A stretch of DNA of 21,781 nucleotides from an uncultured Lachnospiraceae bacterium (GTDB lineage Bacteria > Bacillota > Clostridia > Lachnospirales > Lachnospiraceae): positions 1 through 21,781 of the forward strand of contig CAMWWJ010000015.1 in assembly GCA_947177925.1 (NCBI GenBank). Reading direction: 5' to 3'. The position numbers and the translations under genes were made by a program. Within the stretch, counting starts at the first letter, position 1. Each line of letters begins with the position of its first letter. Positions 15,255 to 21,781 of the stretch are shown piece by piece. The notes under the pieces are model-generated. The model was given only the letters and a program-made list of their open reading frames with translations, was not told where the DNA came from and made no database searches.

Positions 15255-18200
15255 TTAATTTAGAAAATCCTTCTCCCTAAGTATAATCATATCATCCCCA
15301 TCATATCTCTTTGCAAGAATAATATCCATAAAGTGGGATACACTCTTTTTTTCCGCATGGACAATTGCCTTATCCACCATTTCCTTTACCTCTTCTACAG
15401 TTACGGCATGTTCAATTGTCTGCATATCAGAAATCTTTGTATACAAAGCCAATATGCCCAGATCATCAATAGCATATTCCTGTTCTTTTGCATACTCTCT
15501 TGCATAATTTACAAGCCCGTCATTATCCAGTGACTGAATATCGATTCTTGCATTGAATTTAGCAGCAATATCCGGATAAAGCAAGGTCAGTCTTTCTATT
15601 TCCTTTTTTGTATCTTCCATAATGACAAAGACTTTATGCTCCTTCAGTCTGTCTAAATGGAATAACAGATTCCCAAGTGCATCTGCAGGCAGGTCTCCCG
15701 CCCGTTCAATGAGAAGTGCGCTGTTTTCCAGATTTTCCAATGTGGCCCCGATATTTTTTTCTGCTAACAGCTCTCCGGTAATCTTAGCCATCTTTCCAGA
15801 AAACTCAGGGTACTTTTCTTTTAGCTGAACGACCACATTCTGGGCTGCCTGAAGGGTACCTGTTCCATGCTCTCCGGTAATCAGCATATTTCCCGTTGCG
15901 GCCGAAAGCTTCATAACATCCAGGGCTTTCGCTATTTTACCCTGTTCCTCCTTATTAGGAGCAAAGGAAGCAAAACGACTTTTTTCCTCCTTTGTCAGAG
16001 AACGCATAGGGGCATCATCCTTTGGCACAAATGTTTGAAGAAAATCTGTACTCTGCAAATCAACCGGTTTTCCAATGGAAACATCTGGTATCGGAATTTC
16101 TATTGGAGCTTCTATTGCTGCCGGTGCTACTGCTATAGGCTCTTGTGCAGGAGCCTCCGATGCCTTCGCTATAGGCTCTTGTATCAAAGCTTCTGAAGGA
16201 GTCTCAAGCAGAGGTTCATTTGCTGCTGCCGTTACAGATTCCTGTGCAGGAGCCTCCTGCAAAATTTCCTCTACCGCCCTCGTCTCCTGTACGGGAACTT
16301 CCGGCGAAACTTCTATCGGCACTGAAACTGGTTCCGGCACCGGAACTTTTAACGGAATTTCTGCTGCCGGCATAAGCTCCTGTACAGGCTCACTCTTTAT
16401 TTCTGCGGCTGCAAGCTCCGGTTCTGCTGATTCTTCCTTTGTATCCTCAAAGAAAGAGCTGTCAATGGCAATAGGTTCCACAGGAGCAGGTTGCTCCTTG
16501 ATTTCCGGGCTGTTCAATGCATCTAAAAGCTTTTCCTCCAGACCATAGATTTCTGCTGTATCAAAGGTTACGGAAGCGGTCTGCTCCGGTTTTTCTGAGG
16601 CTTCTTCCTTTATTTCTTCTGTTACTGTTTTTTCAACAGGCTCTTCTACAGGCTTTTCCTGTTGTTTTGCTTCTTCGTCCGGATTATCATGCTTAAATAC
16701 ATCCTCTGCCGGACTGATCAAATCCAGGTCTGCCTGGACGCTGGCTCTTGCCATGGCATCAAAATTGCTGAACATGGGACCTGTCTGCTGAATGACTCTT
16801 TCCCGCATTTCCTGCATACGGCGCTCTTCACTGGCCCTTTTGGTTTCTTCCCATTCTGCCATAATATCTTCTAAGCTAAGCTGTCCGGTAATCTGTCCGT
16901 CATCCGAGTTTTCTTCCGGTTCCGAATATTCTGACCGGGATTCTGTTACCGGAGGCTCTTGCATTCTTTCCGGTTCTTTGGAAACCGGCTGCACTGGTGC
17001 CTCTACCAGCGGTGCCGGCTCTTTTGGAATACTCTGGACGATTTCTTCTATCGGCTGTTCCGGCTCTTGCGGAATGTTCTGCACTAGCTCTTCTGCCGGC
17101 TGTTCCGGCTCTGCGGGAACACTCTGAACCAACTCCTCGACTAACTGTTCCGGCTGTGCAAAACTGGAATGAATTAATTCTTCTACCGGTTTCTCCTGGC
17201 CTACAGGCATTATTGCCACAGCTTCTTCTTCCAAAGCTTTGACAAATTGCTCTGTTATTTCGTCCGGCTTTTCTTCCGCCATCTGTTCTGCTGGAACCGG
17301 AAGCCGGGTCTTTTGAACCGAAGTGGGAATCTGAATTATCTCAGCTGTTAAGATATCTTCCTTAGAAGGCTTCTTTTCTATTTTTTCTGTTTCTTCCGGG
17401 GGCTGGCTTTCTTTATTCTCCTCCATGGAGGCAAGGAGGTCTTCTTCCGTGATAGGGGTCAGCTCGGCAGTATCCTGAAGAAGTGGGGCGATAATGGCAT
17501 TTTTAATGGAGTCGTCCGTAATGGCGCCCATAATGGTATCGCTTGTAGCTGCTTCTGCCAGAGTGGCAAAAGGCATTGCCATAGTGGCATCACTGGCAAC
17601 CATGTCCTCTTCCGCCATAAATTTTGCAAGGCTTTTGGCCAATTCCTGTTGAAGATTCATGGTGCTGTATTCATTATCAACATCAATGGTCTTCACTTTA
17701 ATGTCCAAATCATCATCCGGCTGGGTTATGGGGACTTCATCGGACTCTTTTGCCTGTTCTTCCTCTGGGGCCTCTTCCTGTACTGCTTCCGGTTCTTCCT
17801 CTACCGGCTGGTTATGCGTATCAACCTCCGGCTCCCCGACCTTTGTTTCCTCTATCTCTTCCTTTAAATGCTCATCTAAGCTTTTTGAAGGAATTTTGGT
17901 AGTTGGAGCATTGGAAGGCTCCACTGCCTTAATCTCAATAGGAAGAGCGCTGTCTTCCGTCTTCTGCTCTGTTTCGGGCTCTTCCCTTTCTTCAGAAACA
18001 GGCTCCTGTGTCTGGAATCGTCTGTCATATTTTTCCTGCTGGCTTGCAGTCAAAGGGCAGTGCAGCATTTTCAGCTCCATTGCCTTAATCACATATTTTC
18101 CTTCACCGAACCATAAAATCAGCTCGTCGCATTCTTCCACGCATCTGGTTGCCAGTCCGATTCTATGATATAAATAGGCAAGCTCATATGCCCATTTCTC

Positions 18201-18623
18201 TCTATAATCTCTTTTTTTGTATTCCTCCAGTACTGCAATCCGCTCTTCTAAGCTTACGTCCTGAGCCTCGTACAGACGGTACTGCAAAATAAATTTTCCT
18301 GTATCCCTTGGAGCAATCTGAACAAACTCTTTATAATATTCTACTGCCTGAACGGTTTCTTCCAGCTTAATGGATAATTCACATAATGAGTATATTATTT
18401 TTCTGGAACCGGGATTTCTTTCATATGCCATCAATAGGATTTCTTTGCTGTCTTCATAACGGCGATTGATTTTATAAAGCTCACTGATCTTGCAAAGCAT
18501 CATGACGCTTTTTACTCTGCGCCAATCAATAGTATCTGCAATTTTTACAGCTTCTACAAATTTCTTTTTATCAATCAGGGCATTAATTTCCTCCGCCCGG
18601 ATACGATATTCATACTTATCCAA
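15255..18623 (-). CDS. TPR / disordered linker / degenerate AAA+ domain protein upstream of glgB
   Basis: A 1122-residue protein that I cannot name. Residues 1-200 are helical with TPR-like pairs (FVEAVKIADTIDWRRV, YEDSKEILLMAYERNPGSRK, VEECDELILWFGEGKYV). About 205-860 is low-complexity, rich in E, P, A and Q, and probably disordered, with five 15-residue repeats at 477-551. About 860-1095 looks like a CbxX/SpoVK-type AAA+ module that has lost its catalytic residues: the Walker A position is GEHGTGTLQ (917-925, no lysine), the Walker B position is ALLIERAGDLP (969-979, no D-E pair), and KFNARIDI (1022-1029) replaces the usual SRF box. No signal or membrane helix. AAGGA is 7 nt before the ATG. 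It shares an operon with glgB. A scaffold or adaptor role is inference. Confidence 0.85.
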   Translation of the reverse strand: MDKYEYRIRAEEINALIDKKKFVEAVKIADTIDWRRVKSVMMLCKISELYKINRRYEDSKEILLMAYERNPGSRKIIYSLCELSIKLEETVQAVEYYKEFVQIAPRDTGKFILQYRLYEAQDVSLEERIAVLEEYKKRDYREKWAYELAYLYHRIGLATRCVEECDELILWFGEGKYVIKAMELKMLHCPLTASQQEKYDRRFQTQEPVSEEREEPETEQKTEDSALPIEIKAVEPSNAPTTKIPSKSLDEHLKEEIEETKVGEPEVDTHNQPVEEEPEAVQEEAPEEEQAKESDEVPITQPDDDLDIKVKTIDVDNEYSTMNLQQELAKSLAKFMAEEDMVASDATMAMPFATLAEAATSDTIMGAITDDSIKNAIIAPLLQDTAELTPITEEDLLASMEENKESQPPEETEKIEKKPSKEDILTAEIIQIPTSVQKTRLPVPAEQMAEEKPDEITEQFVKALEEEAVAIMPVGQEKPVEELIHSSFAQPEQLVEELVQSVPAEPEQPAEELVQNIPQEPEQPIEEIVQSIPKEPAPLVEAPVQPVSKEPERMQEPPVTESRSEYSEPEENSDDGQITGQLSLEDIMAEWEETKRASEERRMQEMRERVIQQTGPMFSNFDAMARASVQADLDLISPAEDVFKHDNPDEEAKQQEKPVEEPVEKTVTEEIKEEASEKPEQTASVTFDTAEIYGLEEKLLDALNSPEIKEQPAPVEPIAIDSSFFEDTKEESAEPELAAAEIKSEPVQELMPAAEIPLKVPVPEPVSVPIEVSPEVPVQETRAVEEILQEAPAQESVTAAANEPLLETPSEALIQEPIAKASEAPAQEPIAVAPAAIEAPIEIPIPDVSIGKPVDLQSTDFLQTFVPKDDAPMRSLTKEEKSRFASFAPNKEEQGKIAKALDVMKLSAATGNMLITGEHGTGTLQAAQNVVVQLKEKYPEFSGKMAKITGELLAEKNIGATLENLENSALLIERAGDLPADALGNLLFHLDRLKEHKVFVIMEDTKKEIERLTLLYPDIAAKFNARIDIQSLDNDGLVNYAREYAKEQEYAIDDLGILALYTKISDMQTIEHAVTVEEVKEMVDKAIVHAEKKSVSHFMDIILAKRYDGDDMIILREKDFLN
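16971..17195 (-). repeat. Five tandem 45-bp coding repeats (15 residues each)
   Basis: In the disordered linker of the TPR/AAA-like protein, residues 477-551 are five consecutive 15-residue units: EKPVEELIHSSFAQP, EQLVEELVQSVPAEP, EQPAEELVQNIPQEP, EQPIEEIVQSIPKEP and APLVEAPVQPVSKEP. The middle three are closest to each other. Such in-frame repeats change in number by replication slippage and lengthen or shorten the linker without disrupting the domains. Confidence 0.85.
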
Positions 18624-18679
18624 GTTCCTTCACCTCGTAGTCAGAATTTTACACAAAATTCCCTGTTTTCATACCCTTT

Positions 18680-18708
18680 AGTTTATCATAGGAGTATGGC
18701 AATGTCAA
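18680..18708 (-). promoter_or_regulatory. Sigma-A promoter of the TPR/AAA-like-glgB operon
   Basis: On the minus strand a perfect TTGACA (18703-18708) is 17 nt from TAAACT (18680-18685), which is preceded by TGA, giving an extended -10. The start of transcription would be near 18673, about 50 nt before the ATG. The -35 box overlaps the end of the rsmA terminator U-tract, so the two transcription units are packed end to end. Confidence 0.65.
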
Positions 18709-18750
18709 AAAAATAACGCATAAAATGTGACTTATTCATGCGTTTTTTTC
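18707..18750 (-). terminator. Terminator after rsmA
   Basis: On the minus strand AACGCAT and ATGCGTT (plus positions 18738-18744 and 18715-18721) form a 7-bp stem with a 16-nt loop, followed by ATTTTTTT. An A-run precedes the stem, so the structure could also work in the other direction. It lies 22 nt after the rsmA stop codon. Confidence 0.75.
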
Positions 18751-18766
18751 TGAACTTTTTGTGAAC

Positions 18767-19624
18767 TTATAAATACAAAATATTGCTCAATTCGGCGAAC
18801 TGTTCAAGAGTCAGAGCTTCCCCCCGGACGGAGGGAGAAAGGTTCATTTTTTCCAGTGCTTCTGTAATCTGTTCCTTTGTAATGCCCAGACCTGCGTTTG
18901 CCAGTCCGTTTACAAGCGTCTTCCGCCTTTGATTAAAGGATGCCCTGATCAGTGCAAATAGGAAAGCTTCCTTTTTTACGGAAACAGGCGGATTTTCATA
19001 TCTGGACAGTTTAATGACTGCGCTGCCCACTTTCGGTTTTGGCATAAAGCAGTTTGGAGGTACATTTGCCACAATTTCCGGCTTTGCATAATACTGGACA
19101 GCCAGGGAAAGGGCACCGTAATCCTTTGTACCGGGACCTACCTGCATTCTGTCCGCCACTTCCTTCTGTACCATGATTGTAATGCTGTCTAAGGGCACAT
19201 GACTTTCAAAAAGCCCCATAATAATCGGCGTGGTAATGTAGTAAGGCAGGTTGGCGACTACTTTAATGGGCTTTCCCTGATTTTTTTCCTCTGCTATTTT
19301 GGAAATATTCACCTTTAAGATATCTTCATTTAAAACTGTCACATTATCATATGCAGACAAGGTATCCCTTAGAATGGGAATTAAGTTTTTATCAATTTCC
19401 ACCGCCACTACTTCTCTGGCATTTTCAGCCAGATACTGAGTCATGGTGCCGATTCCCGGTCCTATTTCCAAAACAAGGTCGTCTTTTGTAATGGCCGATT
19501 CTTTTATGATTTTTTCTAAAATATGGGTATCAATCAAAAAATTCTGTCCATATTTTTTTTGAAAATTAAAATTATATTTTTGCAAAACCGCAATGGTATT
19601 TGTTGGGTTTCCAAGTGTGGGCAT
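18767..19624 (-). CDS. rsmA: 16S rRNA adenine(1518/1519)-N6-dimethyltransferase
   Basis: Dimethylates two adjacent adenines in the 3' hairpin of 16S rRNA (KsgA), using SAM, during late small-subunit assembly. With the ATG at 19624 the protein has 285 residues, normal for the family. Motifs: QKKYGQNFLID (22-32), SAM-binding EIGPGIGTMT (53-62), AVEIDKN (74-80) and catalytic NLPYYITTP (125-133); the C-terminal helical domain has RASFNQRRKTLVNGL. GGAG is 5 nt before this ATG; a GTG in frame at 19654 has no ribosome site and was rejected. It follows tatD by 52 nt in the same direction, and a terminator follows it. Confidence 0.97.
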   Translation of the reverse strand: MPTLGNPTNTIAVLQKYNFNFQKKYGQNFLIDTHILEKIIKESAITKDDLVLEIGPGIGTMTQYLAENAREVVAVEIDKNLIPILRDTLSAYDNVTVLNEDILKVNISKIAEEKNQGKPIKVVANLPYYITTPIIMGLFESHVPLDSITIMVQKEVADRMQVGPGTKDYGALSLAVQYYAKPEIVANVPPNCFMPKPKVGSAVIKLSRYENPPVSVKKEAFLFALIRASFNQRRKTLVNGLANAGLGITKEQITEALEKMNLSPSVRGEALTLEQFAELSNILYL

Positions 19625-19676
19625 GATATCTCCTTTATTGTCTGAATATTTCACAGTTTATTTAAGTATGTTCTCG

Positions 19677-20444
19677 CTAACAGATGGAAAATAACTTCCG
19701 GGCATTCTCATTGGTCATTTCGATTACTTGTTCCTTACTGACTCCTTTTATCCGGGCGATTTCCTCTGCCACATAAGGAATATTCAGGCTGGAATTGCGC
19801 TTTCCCCGAAAAGGCACCGGCGCCAGGTATGGGCAGTCGGTTTCTAACAGTATTTTATCTAAAGGAATGTATTCCACTGCTTCTTTTAACTTTTTGGCAT
19901 TTTGAAAGGTAACCACTCCTCCGATTCCAAAATAAAAATCCATATTCAGAAATTCTCTTGCCATTTCCTTCGTATAGGAAAAACAATGAATTTCCCCGCC
20001 GATTTCTTCTGCTCTTTCTTCTTTCATAATATCCAGCGTATCCTTTGCCGCTTCTCTGGAATGGATGACTACGGGAAGCTTTACCTCTTTTGCCAGCCCA
20101 AGCTGTCTTCTGAACCATTTTTGCTGAATTTGCCTGTCCGGCTCGTCCCAATAATAATCCAGTCCGATTTCTCCCACGGCTACCGCTTTTTTCAGGGAAA
20201 ATTGTTCCTTCAGCCAAAGAAAGTTTTCTTCATTCAATTCTGCCGTCTCACTTGGATGAACTCCTAATGCTCCGTAAATGAAAGGGTATTTTTCCATAAG
20301 GCTTATTGTGTTTTTTGTGGACTGCAGGCTGGCTCCTACGTTGATTACGTATTCTATTCCGTTTTCCTTCAGACTATTTAGCAGGGCTTCTCTGTCTGGA
20401 TCAAATGCTTCATCGTCGTAATGGGCATGGGTTTCAAAAATCAT
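19677..20444 (-). CDS. tatD: TatD-family metal-dependent hydrolase (DNase)
   Basis: A 255-residue TIM-barrel amidohydrolase-like enzyme; E. coli TatD is a 3'-5' DNA/RNA exonuclease. Metal and active-site residues are all present: H6-x-H8 in ETHAHYDD, E92 in VGEIGLDYYW, H128 in VVIHSREA, H153 in EIHCFSYT and D203 in LLETDCPYLAP. AGGAGG is about 4 nt before the ATG. It is the first gene of a two-gene unit with rsmA, a common neighbourhood; the rnmV gene often found between the two is missing. The upstream 180 nt is extremely AT-rich and I cannot choose a promoter with confidence. Confidence 0.96.
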   Translation of the reverse strand: MIFETHAHYDDEAFDPDREALLNSLKENGIEYVINVGASLQSTKNTISLMEKYPFIYGALGVHPSETAELNEENFLWLKEQFSLKKAVAVGEIGLDYYWDEPDRQIQQKWFRRQLGLAKEVKLPVVIHSREAAKDTLDIMKEERAEEIGGEIHCFSYTKEMAREFLNMDFYFGIGGVVTFQNAKKLKEAVEYIPLDKILLETDCPYLAPVPFRGKRNSSLNIPYVAEEIARIKGVSKEQVIEMTNENARKLFSIC

Positions 20445-20581
20445 GGGGCCTCCTGTTTTTGGGATTTTTATTATTTTTTGTCATATAGCAATTCTGCTTT
20501 TTACATTTTAACTGATTTTTATTGATTTTCAATTGATTTTTATCTTTTTAAAAATTTTTTAAAATTTCTTTAAAAAAAGGG

Positions 20582-20610
20582 TTGCTTTTTGTGGACATGT
20601 GTACTATAAT
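20582..20610 (+). promoter_or_regulatory. Promoter of the tRNA-Lys gene
   Basis: TTGCTT (20582-20587), a 17-nt spacer and a perfect TATAAT (20605-20610) lie 20 nt before the tRNA. Immediately upstream (about 20540-20579) is a run of alternating A- and T-tracts, the kind of sequence that acts as an UP element at stable-RNA promoters. The -35 box is weak on its own. Confidence 0.65.
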
Positions 20611-20630
20611 AATTCTTGCGTTTGATGTTA

Positions 20631-20703
20631 GCGCGATTAGCTCAGTTGGTAGAGCACCTGACTCTTAATCAGGGTGTCCAGGGTTCGAGCCCCTGATCGC
20701 GCA
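20631..20703 (+). tRNA. tRNA-Lys (anticodon CTT)
   Basis: A complete 73-nt cloverleaf. The acceptor stem is GCGCGAT (20631-20637) with ATCGCGC (20696-20702) and discriminator A at 20703. The D-loop contains AGCTCAGTTGGTAGAGC. The anticodon stem is CCTGA/TCAGG with loop CTCTTAA, so the anticodon CTT (20664-20666) reads AAG lysine codons. The T-arm has GGTTCGAGCCC. CCA is not encoded. I see no duplicated 3' end nearby that would mark an integrated element. Confidence 0.98.
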
Positions 20704-20709
20704 GTTTAT

Positions 20710-20758
20710 AAGTACCATTTTTAAGGACCTGTGAGCCTTGGGGATGGTGCTTTTTTTT
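20710..20758 (+). terminator. Rho-independent terminator after tRNA-Lys
   Basis: AAGTACCAT (20710-20718) pairs with ATGGTGCTT (20744-20752) with one G-T wobble, an inner AAGG/CCTT stem is possible, and eight T residues follow (20751-20758). It starts 6 nt after the tRNA. Confidence 0.88.
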
Positions 20759-20855
20759 GTGTTTTTTGTTTATGGGAGGCTTGTTCTTGTTTATACTGTT
20801 ATGATATTTTTTATTATTTCCTTTTGGCTTTGGAGATTCCGTTTTTTTACTTCTT

Positions 20856-21038
20856 TTACATCTGCTTTCGGACTATCCTGTATTCATCATCCATGCGAAA
20901 GTAAGGGCAATTGTCAAAGGAGCAGCGGATGAATTTTTCCATTTCGTCTTCATCCAGATTTACCTCACAGGTGTAGTAATCATATTCTTCATCATATATG
21001 TAATTGCTGCAATATTCGCAGTTGGTGGGGTTTGGCAT
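20856..21038 (-). CDS. Small cysteine-rich DUF6472-like protein
   Basis: A 60-residue acidic protein that I recognise as DUF6472-like, function unknown. It has C7-x2-C10 in NCEYCSNY, C24 in YYTCEVNLDEDEMEKF, C39 and C44 (RCSFDNCPYFRMDDEYRIV). The spacing suggests a small metal-binding fold. The ATG at 21038 has GGGAGG 8 nt upstream; a longer frame from 21086 has no ribosome site and runs through a decayed acetyltransferase tail. No signal peptide. Downstream, up to the tRNA terminator, about 100 nt hold nothing I can name. Confidence 0.82.
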   Translation of the reverse strand: MPNPTNCEYCSNYIYDEEYDYYTCEVNLDEDEMEKFIRCSFDNCPYFRMDDEYRIVRKQM

Positions 21039-21039
21039 T

Positions 21040-21136
21040 TTCTTTTCCTCCCGGTAAAAATTTCTCCTACAACCTTGTATCCGCATTTTTCATAAAATTC
21101 CTTTGCACTGACCTGAGCAAAAAGCCGAATATCTTC
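21040..21136 (-). pseudogene. C-terminal remnant of a GNAT acetyltransferase
   Basis: Read on the minus strand directly after the TIGR04076 stop, the DNA translates as EDIRLFAQVSAKEFYEKCGY followed by KVVGEIFTGRK. AQxxAxxFYEKxGY..xGExF is the conserved C-terminal motif B region of GNAT acetyltransferases (ElaA/YjcF-like). There is no start, no acetyl-CoA-binding loop and no room for the rest, because the neighbouring gene begins at once. It is a fragment of about 30 residues left by deletion. It supplies the ribosome site of the DUF6472-like gene. Confidence 0.6.
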
Positions 21137-21481
21137 TTAGCGCACCGGCGTATAATCTATGCGGGAGTCCTCTTCTGTAGCCTCAAGCTTAAAAATGACC
21201 GGGCGCAATCCATCATTACAACAGCAGATTGCCACACCAGGTTCTTTTATCCAGTCCCCATAATAGAACACATCTTTATCCGCACCATGAGCCAAAGCAA
21301 ATACATACTGATAAATCGCTTTCCAGGCTTCATCACATAACCCTTCCGGCTTGGCATAGTCTGCATAGAACACCTGACCTTCCTGCAGCATTGGACAGGC
21401 TGTTAGTCCGTCTACACCATATTCTAATGCCAACTCTTCGTTTAAGGTGGTTTTTAAAACCGTTATCCTGACTTTTTTCAC
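21137..21481 (-). CDS. TIGR04076 family protein
   Basis: A 114-residue soluble protein of the TIGR04076 family, function unknown. The family pattern is clear: KVRITVLKTTLNEELALEYG, then ACPMLQEGQVF, LCDEAWKAIYQYVFALAHG, YYGDWIKEPGVAICCCNDGL and RPVIFKLE. The C-C-C-N-D-G segment is the most conserved part. I chose a GTG start at 21481, 9 nt after GGAGGA; the first in-frame TTG (21502) has no ribosome site. An extended -10 (TGCTATACT on the minus strand, 21541-21549) is a possible promoter. A decayed acetyltransferase tail follows immediately. Confidence 0.9.
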   Translation of the reverse strand: MKKVRITVLKTTLNEELALEYGVDGLTACPMLQEGQVFYADYAKPEGLCDEAWKAIYQYVFALAHGADKDVFYYGDWIKEPGVAICCCNDGLRPVIFKLEATEEDSRIDYTPVR

Positions 21482-21693
21482 AGTTATCTTTCCTCCATGC
21501 AATTGCTAAAATGTGAATGGCTGCAAAAATGATAGAAACAAGTATAGCATAAATGATTGTATAATAATATGTTTTTATCAAAAGATTATGTTTTCTATGA
21601 CAGATTAGCCTGTTTTTGTTGGGGGAAAGGGGTTGGATAGGCGGACGTGGGAGCTGGCAGAGCATAGGATGGTCTTATGGGCACGCTTTCGCT

Positions 21694-21778
21694 CTGCAAA
21701 GACGCAGCGGTACTAACGCACCAAAATACGGTGCGTAAGTGCCGGCGACTTTACTTTTCCCCGATCTTGTATCGGGGA
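21694..21778. other. GC-richer non-coding segment with three adjacent hairpins
   Basis: Three inverted repeats follow one another. CTGC/GCAG (21694-21697, 21704-21707) is short. The second pairs 21708-21722 with 21730-21744 over 15 positions with one A-A mismatch and one G-T wobble (core ACGCACC/GGTGCGT). The third is TCCCCGAT/ATCGGGGA (21758-21765, 21771-21778). The segment is clearly richer in G and C than the AT-rich DNA before it, and I find no convincing coding frame. It could be an interspersed structured repeat, a small RNA, or the leader of something beyond the window edge. Confidence 0.6.
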
Positions 21779-21781
21779 CTT

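Noticed and set aside
16075..16548. Long plus-strand open frames opposite the linker of the TPR/AAA-like protein (also 16792-17127 and 17659-18168)
   Set aside because: They are rich in S, G, A, T and C because they mirror the E/P-rich codons on the other strand. They have no ribosome sites and no recognisable motif.
20501..20560. Three near-identical TGATTTT units in the AT-rich DNA before the tRNA, considered as an iteron or operator array
   Set aside because: The region is so AT-rich that such matches arise easily; an UP-like element for the tRNA promoter is enough explanation.
20631..20760. tRNA-Lys as an attachment site for an integrated element covering 20760-21781
   Set aside because: No integrase, no direct repeat of the tRNA 3' end, and the following genes are small chromosomal families.
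1..21781. CRISPR array, prophage, riboswitch or known defence system
   Set aside because: I saw no evenly spaced direct repeats, no phage structural genes and no riboswitch core. The only nuclease is the lone Rpn-family gene.
21660..21781. Start of an rRNA operon at the right edge
   Set aside because: The hairpins and higher GC would fit a leader, but no conserved 16S, 23S or 5S sequence is visible within the window.

Overview
The window looks like a chromosomal segment of a low-to-moderate-GC, Gram-positive gut-type anaerobe, most likely a Lachnospiraceae (Clostridia). The reasons are strong AGGAGG ribosome sites, a BofA/YaaL sporulation-linked pair, a Flp/Tad pilus locus of the clostridial type (TadG-like DUF5702 protein, Flp1 pilin), a Lachnospiraceae-style flagellin with a very large neighbour (DUF6240-like), and small families typical of this group (DUF6472, TIGR04076). 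Almost everything is on the minus strand.

Layout, left to right. (1) 1-6222, minus: a compact tad operon, read right to left as prepilin peptidase, TadZ-like protein, TadA ATPase, TadB, TadC, Flp pilin, TadG-like DUF5702 protein (cut by the window edge). Several genes overlap by ATGA, and a good sigma-A promoter lies at 6303-6331. (2) 6379-7072: bofA (minus) and a YaaL/DUF2508 gene (plus), divergent. (3) 7022-11791, minus: a flagellar cluster of a 1029-residue DUF6240-like protein, flagellin and the chaperone FliS. A candidate sigma-28 promoter and a 16-bp inverted repeat lie at its head. (4) 12213-13238, plus: an Rpn-family PD-(D/E)XK nuclease gene that looks more GC-rich than its neighbours, with its own terminator. 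(5) 13313-18623, minus: a 1122-residue TPR / disordered linker / degenerate AAA+ protein, followed by glgB. (6) 18767-20444, minus: tatD and rsmA, with a terminator. (7) 20631-20703, plus: tRNA-Lys(CTT) with promoter and terminator. (8) 20856-21481, minus: a TIGR04076 protein, a decayed acetyltransferase tail and a DUF6472 protein. (9) 21600-21781: GC-richer non-coding DNA with three adjacent hairpins.

How the parts relate: TadZ/TadA/TadB/TadC form the cytoplasmic and membrane motor, the peptidase matures the Flp pilin (motif G|IGTVE), and the DUF5702 protein has a pilin-like N-terminus. Flagellin and its chaperone FliS are adjacent, and the DUF6240-like protein upstream appears to carry a FliK-like C-terminal fold. 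The TPR/AAA-like protein and glgB are 22 nt apart and probably co-transcribed.

The most interesting leads are the pseudo-AAA+ protein linked to glgB, the repeat-built DUF6240-like protein with a FliK-like end, a probable AUU start for the prepilin peptidase, an extracytoplasmic insert in TadC, a palindrome at the flagellar promoter, and a hairpin shared by fliS 3' RNA and the yaaL coding sequence. Family names are from recognition of sequence patterns; no database search was run.
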